Shown in pieces: positions 5,718 to 10,523 of a stretch of DNA of 10,523 bases. Both the position numbers and the translations under genes were made by a program. The notes below the pieces were generated by a model. It saw only the letters and a list, made by a program, of their open reading frames with translations. It made no database searches and was not told the origin of the DNA. The DNA is taken from NCBI GenBank assembly GCA_043810285.1, contig JBDROH010000026.1:1-10523 (forward strand), given 5' to 3'. Positions within the stretch are counted from its first letter, which is position 1; every line of letters starts with the position of its first letter. Origin of the DNA: JAGVXH01 sp043810285 (GTDB lineage Archaea > Nanobdellota > Nanobdellia > Pacearchaeales > GW2011-AR1).

Positions 5718-6791
5718 ATGAGAAGATTAAAAATAAACCATAAAGGTTTCTTGCTCTATAAAGCTGGACTGCCTCATTTTCCAAGAAACTTTACCAGGGA
5801 CAGTATTATTTCAGCAATTTTAATGAAAGATTCTAAAGCATTAAAACACCAGTTGTCTTTCTGTGCATCTAAACAAGGGAATGAAAAAAACGCTTATACT
5901 GGGGAAGAGCCTGGTAAGATATTTCATGAATTTCCTGGAGTTGAAATACATGGGAAATCAACAGAATTTAGCGCCTGTGATACTACGGCACTCTATTTAA
6001 TCGGTCATGAAGTTTATCAGAAACTTACTGAAGACAAAAAGTTAGCAACGAAACAAAGTAAACAGATAGAAAAGGCATGTGAATATATTATTTCTCACTT
6101 AAAAAAAGATTTGTTTGCAGAGGACCCTAAATTGTCTGGGGCAAAGGATTTTGCATTGAAGGTAACTTATTGGAAAGACTCGGAAATTTTAAGAAGAAAA
6201 AATGGCAAACCTCGCTATCCTGTTGTTTATACTCTCGCTCATATTCAAAATATGAGGGGTCTAAAAAGCGGCGCCAAAATTCTTTCTTCAAAAAGATTGA
6301 AAGAACAGGCAGAAAAAATGGTAACTGCTTTGCAAAAATTATATTATCCAAAACTGAAATCTTATTGTATCGCTATTGATGCTCATGGTCCAATACATGG
6401 AGCATCTTCAGATTTACTTCACTCCCTTTTTTATCTTGATCCTAGCGATATATCAGATGAGCAATTAAATGGCATTGTTAACTCATCAAAAGAATTAGAA
6501 ACAAAAATAGGATATAGAACCCTTAGTCCTAAGATGGCTGGAAAAGTTGGAGACCAATACCATGCCAATACTGTGTGGCCATTTGAACAAGCAATGATTT
6601 ATGAAGGTGCGAGAAAATTTGGATTAACCGATATCCAAAAAATATGTTTAAGAATTATCTCTCATCTTGATACTGCCCCAGAAAAATTTACTATAGGAAA
6701 AGAGATTAAGAAAAGCGGTTGTGACCCTCAGTTTTGGACAATTGCCGCAAAAAAATATTTTGAAGCTCCAAAAAAAGAATTTTTGATTTAA
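5718..6791 (+). CDS. Glycogen-debranching / amylo-alpha-1,6-glucosidase-like (alpha/alpha)6-barrel glycosidase
   Basis: A 357-residue six-hairpin glycosidase related to the C-terminal catalytic domain of glycogen-debranching enzyme (GDE). Matching landmarks in order are AGLPHFPRNFTRDSIISAIL (residues 16-35; usual form 'aGLPwF...fgRDsliS'), FHEFPG (69-74), CDTTALYLIG (87-96; usual 'DatplFl'), YWKDS (151-155; usual 'gWkDS'), GYRTLSP (265-271) and YHANTVWPFEQAM (281-293; usual 'YH.GtVWPw.na'). The Asp of RD and of WKDS are good candidates for active-site residues by family comparison. There is no signal peptide, so it is cytosolic. It would remove alpha-linked glucose, for example 1,6-branch stubs; the exact linkage is inferred. 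It is shorter than full debranching enzymes, lacking their N-terminal domain, and no other glycogen genes are nearby. It is divergent from DUF424 and ends at a convergent hairpin. Confidence 0.8.
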   Translation: MRRLKINHKGFLLYKAGLPHFPRNFTRDSIISAILMKDSKALKHQLSFCASKQGNEKNAYTGEEPGKIFHEFPGVEIHGKSTEFSACDTTALYLIGHEVYQKLTEDKKLATKQSKQIEKACEYIISHLKKDLFAEDPKLSGAKDFALKVTYWKDSEILRRKNGKPRYPVVYTLAHIQNMRGLKSGAKILSSKRLKEQAEKMVTALQKLYYPKLKSYCIAIDAHGPIHGASSDLLHSLFYLDPSDISDEQLNGIVNSSKELETKIGYRTLSPKMAGKVGDQYHANTVWPFEQAMIYEGARKFGLTDIQKICLRIISHLDTAPEKFTIGKEIKKSGCDPQFWTIAAKKYFEAPKKEFLI

Positions 6792-6806
6792 TAAATAAAA
6801 AATTAA

Positions 6807-6827
6807 AACCCCTTTTGGGAGGGGGTT
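6807..6827 (-). terminator. Hairpin terminator between convergent genes
   Basis: AACCCC (6807-6812) pairs with GGGGTT (6822-6827) around a 9-nt loop, in the 41-nt gap between the glucosidase and DUF5679 stop codons. Read on the minus strand it is followed by TTTTAATTTTTT, so it best fits the end of the aIF2-beta/DUF5679 transcript. On the plus strand the tail is weaker (TTATAAATT). Confidence 0.65.
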
Positions 6828-6832
6828 ATAAA

Positions 6833-7021
6833 TTAATATGCTTTTTCAGCTGAACCGTCTGCAACAGCCTTTTCAGCGTTATCTTTAGACATAATCCTAC
6901 ACATTCCACAATTACAGCTGGTACAATTACCCTTACCCATGTAACCTCCACGAGCGGTCTGCGTCATCTTAACGTCTTTCATTTCTTTCTTTTCCTTACA
7001 TTTAACACAATATCCTTCCAT
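6833..7021 (-). CDS. DUF5679 small zinc-binding protein
   Basis: A 62-residue protein of the DUF5679 family of very small zinc-ribbon-like proteins, function unknown. EGYCVKCKEKKEMKD (residues 2-16) is the family signature with the first CxxC (C5, C8). Usual relatives continue to 'GtCp.CGtkmfRi'; here the second knuckle is C33-TS-C36-N-C38-GM-C41 followed by RI, so two extra cysteines form CxxCxCxxC. After the ribbon there is an Ala/Lys-rich helix-like tail (residues 46-62) that many relatives lack. The start at 7021 is certain because GAAGGAGG ends 6 nt before it. No TATA box lies at the distance seen in neighbouring genes, so it is probably the second gene of an operon with aIF2-beta, 40 nt upstream. 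Binding of RNA, DNA or protein is possible; only zinc binding can be argued from sequence. Confidence 0.88.
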   Translation of the reverse strand: MEGYCVKCKEKKEMKDVKMTQTARGGYMGKGNCTSCNCGMCRIMSKDNAEKAVADGSAEKAY

Positions 7022-7027
7022 GTTTTT

Positions 7028-7035
7028 CCTCCTTC
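7028..7035 (-). promoter_or_regulatory. Strong Shine-Dalgarno sequence of DUF5679
   Basis: GAAGGAGG on the minus strand, 6 nt before the ATG. It is the only strong SD I see in the window and fits translation from inside an operon, unlike the leaderless neighbours. Confidence 0.85.
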
Positions 7036-7061
7036 AATTTAGTTGGTATCTGCCGTTTAAA

Positions 7062-7463
7062 TCAAATTTTCTGTACTTCATATTTTTCTCCACAAGCTAG
7101 ACACTTTAAAAAAACTTTTCCACCAATACCTTCCAGCTCTGTATCTGGTTTTCCACATTTTGAACAAATTACAAATCGTTTAACATATTTCTCAATCCTA
7201 TCATTGATATCGTTTGAAGAAAGTTTCCGTGAGAAGATTAACCGTTCTCCATTTATATCGCTTGAACTTGCTAATTCCTTATTCAAAAATTTAATCAAAT
7301 GTTCTTGGCTTCTACGAATACAATTAACAATCTGTCCAAAATTAGTAATAATTGTCTTAGTCCCCTCATGATGTCCTTTAACCTTTAAAATTTCAAACCT
7401 TTCACAGTCTTCAACCGGTTTGATTTTTTCATACGCTTTGTTTAATAATGATTCGTAATCCAT
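7062..7463 (-). CDS. eif2b: Translation initiation factor aIF2 subunit beta
   Basis: A 133-residue archaeal aIF2-beta, the subunit of the heterotrimeric aIF2 that helps deliver Met-tRNAi to the small subunit. The N-terminal helix (MDYESLLNKAYEKI) is the part that contacts the gamma subunit. The central alpha-beta domain has GTKTIITNFGQIVNCIRRSQ (residues 34-53), matching the family's 'G..T.i.Nf..Ia..l.R'. HLIKFLNKELAS (55-66) is the usual helix before the strand with GERLIFSRKL (72-81). The C-terminal zinc ribbon has C100-SK-C103 and C121-LA-C124. The frame continues upstream to 7517, but those 18 residues do not resemble the family and would contain the promoter. The ATG at 7463 has TTTATAAA exactly 22-29 nt before it. 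It is divergent from psmB and likely co-transcribed with DUF5679. Confidence 0.94.
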   Translation of the reverse strand: MDYESLLNKAYEKIKPVEDCERFEILKVKGHHEGTKTIITNFGQIVNCIRRSQEHLIKFLNKELASSSDINGERLIFSRKLSSNDINDRIEKYVKRFVICSKCGKPDTELEGIGGKVFLKCLACGEKYEVQKI

Positions 7464-7484
7464 AAAATTTATATGAAATCTTCC

Positions 7485-7492
7485 TTTATAAA
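7485..7492 (-). promoter_or_regulatory. TATA box of aIF2-beta that decides its start codon
   Basis: TTTATAAA at 22-29 nt before the ATG at 7463. It falls inside the longer open frame from 7517, so that longer form would not be made from this promoter. Confidence 0.75.
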
Positions 7493-7547
7493 ATCTACAT
7501 AGGCACAAGGCTACCAAAAACCTTTTAAACAGATTATTCTAATAATT

Positions 7548-7555
7548 ATTATAAA
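7548..7555 (+). promoter_or_regulatory. TATA box of psmB
   Basis: ATTATAAA lies 24-31 nt before the ATG at 7579, two bases farther than in the minus-strand set, consistent with a leaderless or nearly leaderless mRNA. It shares a 115-nt divergent region with the aIF2-beta promoter. Confidence 0.65.
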
Positions 7556-7578
7556 TTCTAATTGTATTAGATTCTAAA

Positions 7579-8244
7579 ATGGATGAAGATTTAAAAAAGA
7601 ACATTTTGTCAAGTGGTACAAGTTTAGTTGGACTTGTCTGTAAAAATGGGATTGTTATGGCTGGTGACCGAAAAACAACAGTCGGAGGTCAAATTGTTAT
7701 GAATAAAAACTCAGATAAAATTATTCCAATTAATGAATATTTAATTACTTCTGGGACTGGCGTATCTTCAGATATTGATATGTTACAAAGATTGGTAAAG
7801 GCACAATTGAGAATTAAAGAGTTAAGGGATAAAAAAAGACCGACAGTTAAGGAGGCTGCAAATCTTATCGCTGCAGTTAATTATAAGAGCATTCGGCAAC
7901 CAACGATGATTCAGTTTATTGCAGGATTAATGGTTGGAGGAGTAAATGAAGACGGTTTAACAGAGCTTTATTCGATAGAGCCTGCAGGGAGTGTAATGAA
8001 AATTGAAGATTTTGATGCTAATTTTTCTTCAGGGATGCCTTACATATTAGGACTTTTAGAGAAATCCTACAAAAAAGATTTAACTGTAGAAGAAGGAGTA
8101 GAGTTAGCAACAGAAGCTATCAAAGCGGCTTCCGAACGAGACACTGCGTCTGGATGTGGAATTGATGTATTCACGATTACCAAAGATGGAATCAAACACG
8201 TTTCAAAACAGAGAGTAGAGAAGGTTTACAAAGAACACCGATAG
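7579..8244 (+). CDS. psmB: 20S proteasome beta subunit (catalytic)
   Basis: A 221-residue proteasome beta subunit, an N-terminal threonine protease forming the inner rings of the cytosolic 20S core. A 13-residue propeptide ends in SSG, and cleavage before T14 would expose the nucleophile (mature Thr1). VMAGDRKTT (residues 26-34) supplies Asp17 (D30). The catalytic Lys33 equivalent is K47 in NSDKII, one position late because the loop has one extra residue. FIAGLMVGGVNEDGLTELYS (113-132) is the central strand pair. SSGMPYILGLLE (150-161) replaces the usual GSGSpyAyGvLE but keeps the Ser-Gly. SERDTASGCGIDVFTIT (185-201) carries the conserved RD..SG. The alpha-subunit N-terminal signature is absent. 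The next gene, 78 nt downstream, is aCPSF1, a pairing seen in many archaea. The alpha subunit is not in the window. Confidence 0.96.
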   Translation: MDEDLKKNILSSGTSLVGLVCKNGIVMAGDRKTTVGGQIVMNKNSDKIIPINEYLITSGTGVSSDIDMLQRLVKAQLRIKELRDKKRPTVKEAANLIAAVNYKSIRQPTMIQFIAGLMVGGVNEDGLTELYSIEPAGSVMKIEDFDANFSSGMPYILGLLEKSYKKDLTVEEGVELATEAIKAASERDTASGCGIDVFTITKDGIKHVSKQRVEKVYKEHR

Positions 8245-8264
8245 TTATTGTGCAAAATAGTACT

Positions 8265-8301
8265 AAAAGGGCATAACCTTTCAGGTCACGGGAACCCTTT
8301 T
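8265..8301 (+). terminator. Inverted repeat with T-run between psmB and aCPSF1
   Basis: AAAAGGG (8265-8271) is the exact reverse complement of CCCTTTT (8295-8301). A small inner hairpin ACCT-TTC-AGGT (8276-8286) lies within the loop, and TTTTT follows the second arm. It could end the psmB mRNA. Its T-run is also part of the candidate aCPSF1 TATA element, so terminator and promoter overlap. Confidence 0.5.
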
Positions 8302-8307
8302 TAAAAA
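8298..8307 (+). promoter_or_regulatory. Candidate TATA element of aCPSF1
   Basis: TTTTTAAAAA lies 16-25 nt before the ATG at 8323, closer than the 22-29 nt of the neighbours and of weaker sequence. Transcription from psmB may also reach the gene. Confidence 0.4.
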
Positions 8308-8322
8308 TTTCGAAATTAGAAA

Positions 8323-10212
8323 ATGGTTGATATCTTAAAAACAATAGAAGCTGAACTTCCAAGAGGAGTGGTCAGTTCTACGATATTTGAAGGAGCGAAT
8401 ATTATAGTGTATACTACAGATAGTGCATTCTTCAAAAATGGTGATGCTGCGATTAAAGATGTCGTTAATACGATTAAAAAAAGAATTGAACTTCGAGCAG
8501 ATAAATCGCTTCTTATGTCTCAAGATGAAACTGAGAAGAGAGTTAGAGAAATTCTCCCTGCGGAAACTGAACTTACACAAATTATTTTTGACCCACAAAG
8601 AAGTACCCTAATCATTGAGACAAAAAGGCCTGGTCTAGCAATTGGAAAAGGAGGGTTTCTTCTGAAAGAAATTAAACAGACAACGATGTGGACACCACAA
8701 GTTCAACGTTCTGCCGCAATCCAATCAAAAATTACAGATAAAATCCGAGAGGTCCTTTATCAAGATAATTCATATCGAAAAAAATTCCTGAATAATATTG
8801 GAGAAAAAATTTACAAGGGATGGAATCCTGAAAAAATGGAAGAATGGGTGAGAATCACGGCACTCGGTGGTGGACGTCAAGTAGGAAGAAGTTGTTTTCT
8901 TTTGCAAACACCGATATCAAAAATTTTAATTGATTGTGGAGTAGATGTATCTTCTAATGATAAAAATAAATATCCTTACCTTGAAGTCCCTGAATTCGAC
9001 TTATCAACAATTGATGCGGTTATCATCTCACACGCGCACCTCGACCATTCAGGGTTAGTTCCTTATCTTTACAAGATGGGATACAAAGGTCCGGTCTATA
9101 TGACTGCACCGACGCGAGACATTGCCGCACTAATGGCACTTGACTTCATAGGCGTCGCATACAAACAAGCGGCTGCCCCCCTATTCAAATCTACAGATAT
9201 CCGAAGTATGGTCAAACATTCTATCTCTCTAAACTACTGCGAGGTAACCGATATCACTCCCGATATCAGAATCACACTATATAATGCAGGCCATACTTTA
9301 GGCTCGGCAATGATTCATTTTAATATTGGAAATGGATTACATAATTATGTATATTCTGGAGATATTAAATTTGGTAAATCTCGTTCACTTGAAGCCGCTA
9401 CATCATACTTTCCGAGAATAGAAACTCTCCAATTAGAGTCAACTTATGGAGGGAAGGACTGTAATTATCCTCCGCGAAAAGAATCTGAAGATGAATTAAT
9501 CAATTTCATAAATGATGTTATTTCTAATGGTGGAAAGGTTTTATTACCAGAATTAGGAACTGGCCATGCTCAAGAAAAGATGCTTATCCTTGAAGATGCA
9601 ATGAAAACTGGAAAAATTCCGACAGTTCCCATCTATATTGATGGAATGATTTGGGACATTAATGCAATCCATACGGCTTATCCAGATTTTCTATCAAACT
9701 CGTTACGTTCCTTAATTTTCGCGGATAAAAATCCATTTGTATCGGAGATATTTCACCGAGTTGGTTCATCTCAAGAAAGGAAGAATGTAATTGAGGGCGG
9801 ACCTTGTATAGTCTTAGCAACTTCAGGTATGCTTGTTGGAGGGGCTTCAGTAGAATACTTAAGGGAATTTGCGGATAGTCAAGTAAATGGATTATGTCTT
9901 TCTTGTTACCAGCCTCCAGGAGGATTAGGAAGACAACTTCAAGAAGGAGTCAAAGAAGCAACATTCAATGTTAATGGGCGTGATATGGTTGTCCCACTTA
10001 AATTTAAGTTTCTCTCCATTGAAGGATTCTCTGGTCACTCTTCGAGAAACGAACTAATGGCGTTTATAAGTCAAGTAAATCCAAAACCTAGAAAAGTTAT
10101 TATCAATCACGGCGAACAGTCTAGGGCTCTCGACCTTGCATCAAGTATTTACAAATCGAAAAGAATTGAAACTTCGGTGCCCAAGAATTTAGAAACTATT
10201 CGTTTAAGATAA
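8323..10212 (+). CDS. fttA: aCPSF1/FttA: KH-domain metallo-beta-lactamase beta-CASP RNase, transcription termination factor
   Basis: A full-length 629-residue archaeal CPSF1, a zinc-dependent endoribonuclease that cuts nascent RNA in U-rich 3' regions and terminates transcription (FttA). Two KH domains come first (about 1-70 and 71-145); the second has LAIGKGG (105-111), and GW at 166-167 ends the module. The metallo-beta-lactamase core has GGGRQVG and LIDCG (D204), HAHLDH (237-242), GHTLGS (H324) and SGD (D347). The beta-CASP motifs are E372 in LESTYG, H572 in FSGHSS and H596 in NHGE, all intact. SGMLVGG (501-507) and the closing KNLETIRL are typical. One conserved position differs: GTGHAQE (412-418) where the family reads GR(A/S)QE. 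No signal or membrane segment is present. It follows psmB by 78 nt. Confidence 0.96.
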   Translation: MVDILKTIEAELPRGVVSSTIFEGANIIVYTTDSAFFKNGDAAIKDVVNTIKKRIELRADKSLLMSQDETEKRVREILPAETELTQIIFDPQRSTLIIETKRPGLAIGKGGFLLKEIKQTTMWTPQVQRSAAIQSKITDKIREVLYQDNSYRKKFLNNIGEKIYKGWNPEKMEEWVRITALGGGRQVGRSCFLLQTPISKILIDCGVDVSSNDKNKYPYLEVPEFDLSTIDAVIISHAHLDHSGLVPYLYKMGYKGPVYMTAPTRDIAALMALDFIGVAYKQAAAPLFKSTDIRSMVKHSISLNYCEVTDITPDIRITLYNAGHTLGSAMIHFNIGNGLHNYVYSGDIKFGKSRSLEAATSYFPRIETLQLESTYGGKDCNYPPRKESEDELINFINDVISNGGKVLLPELGTGHAQEKMLILEDAMKTGKIPTVPIYIDGMIWDINAIHTAYPDFLSNSLRSLIFADKNPFVSEIFHRVGSSQERKNVIEGGPCIVLATSGMLVGGASVEYLREFADSQVNGLCLSCYQPPGGLGRQLQEGVKEATFNVNGRDMVVPLKFKFLSIEGFSGHSSRNELMAFISQVNPKPRKVIINHGEQSRALDLASSIYKSKRIETSVPKNLETIRLR

Positions 10213-10271
10213 TTTTAACTATTCAAATGAACATAAGCCCGACGAATTCTATTGAAAAATCTTTTCTTTGG

Positions 10272-10523
10272 TCACCTTGTATCTTTATTCAACTTTCTTT
10301 TAATCTTTCTCCTTAAATTATTGTAGATGTTATTTCCCTGTTCGAAAATTTTCTTAATACGAATATCTTTTGGTGTGTTTCTATACCATAATTTTGTTCT
10401 CAAATCTTCTTTTCCCGAGCCTGTTTTTATTATAATCCTCTCTAATTTATCATTGACAAAATCTTGATTTTGGATACTTGTTTCATCAGACTCATCAATA
10501 AGGGTATATTCAATATCTCCTTG
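10272..10523 (-). CDS. Unrecognised protein, C-terminal 83 residues (start outside window)
   Basis: The minus strand is open from the window edge to a TGA at 10272-10274, giving 83 residues without a start codon that can be judged. It begins QGDIEYTLIDESDETSIQNQ, has a strand-like ERIIIKTGSG, then LRTKLWYRNTPKDIR, and ends in a strongly basic helix-like tail (NNLRRKIKRKLNKDTR). The early part is acidic and the end basic, with no Cys pairs or hydrophobic segment. I do not recognise a family. Codon use looks like the neighbours and the stop lies 59 nt from that of aCPSF1 in a normal convergent arrangement, so it is likely a real gene. A basic tail may suggest nucleic-acid or ribosome contact, but that is a guess. 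Confidence 0.6.
   Translation of the reverse strand, partial: QGDIEYTLIDESDETSIQNQDFVNDKLERIIIKTGSGKEDLRTKLWYRNTPKDIRIKKIFEQGNNIYNNLRRKIKRKLNKDTR

Noticed and set aside
6127..6379. Two overlapping open frames, one per strand, inside the glucosidase gene
   Set aside because: Both are shadows of a well-supported gene and have low-complexity, unfamily-like translations.
7464..7517. Eighteen-residue N-terminal extension of aIF2-beta
   Set aside because: It overlaps the promoter, has no family resemblance, and the next ATG fits the fixed TATA spacing.
8335..8611. Open frames on both strands inside the KH region of aCPSF1
   Set aside because: They lie inside a clearly conserved coding region in other frames and show no domain of their own.
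1..10523. CRISPR array, transposon, defence or toxin-antitoxin system
   Set aside because: I found no regularly spaced repeats, transposase or integrase motifs, terminal inverted repeats, or small paired toxin-antitoxin-like genes.

Overview
The window is archaeal and AT-rich. The gene set is diagnostic: initiation factors aIF1A and aIF2-beta, an archaeal Pno1/Dim2-type KH protein, DUF424, a proteasome beta subunit, and the termination RNase aCPSF1/FttA next to it. The tRNA-Asn gene does not encode its CCA end. Promoters are TATA boxes at a fixed distance from start codons. The small gene size, one Ig-like surface domain and the small zinc protein DUF5679 are what I would expect from a DPANN lineage of the Woesearchaeota/Pacearchaeota kind. 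That placement is inference, not proof.

Layout. Bases 2-2182 (+) are the 3' part of a modular secreted protein: IPT/TIG domain, right-handed beta-helix, Cys-rich stretch, MopE-like metal-binding motif, Gly/Ser linker and Ig-like domain. Bases 2223-4006 (-) hold an FMN nitroreductase and a GT4 glycosyltransferase. A tRNA-Asn(GTT) lies at 4202-4274 (-). Bases 4334-5594 (-) form a translation/ribosome-assembly cluster: DUF424, aIF1A, Pno1-like KH protein. Reading outward from 5594/5718, a divergent alpha,alpha-barrel glucosidase of the glycogen-debranching type follows (+), ending at a convergent hairpin. Then come aIF2-beta and DUF5679 (-, one likely operon), and divergently psmB and aCPSF1 (+). 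The 3' end of an unrecognised minus-strand gene fills 10272-10523.

The core genes link translation initiation (aIF1A, aIF2-beta), small-subunit maturation (KH protein), protein turnover (psmB) and RNA 3'-end formation/termination (aCPSF1). The edges carry surface and sugar functions.

The clearest structural signal beyond the genes is promoter design. Six minus-strand genes each have TTTATAAA (once CTTATAAA) at exactly 22-29 nt before the ATG. This implies separate leaderless transcripts even where gaps are only 34-41 nt, and it corrects two start codons. The one neighbour without such a box, DUF5679, instead has a strong Shine-Dalgarno sequence. I saw no CRISPR array, transposon, integrase, or defence or toxin-antitoxin system. 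No stretch over 300 bases lacks a gene.
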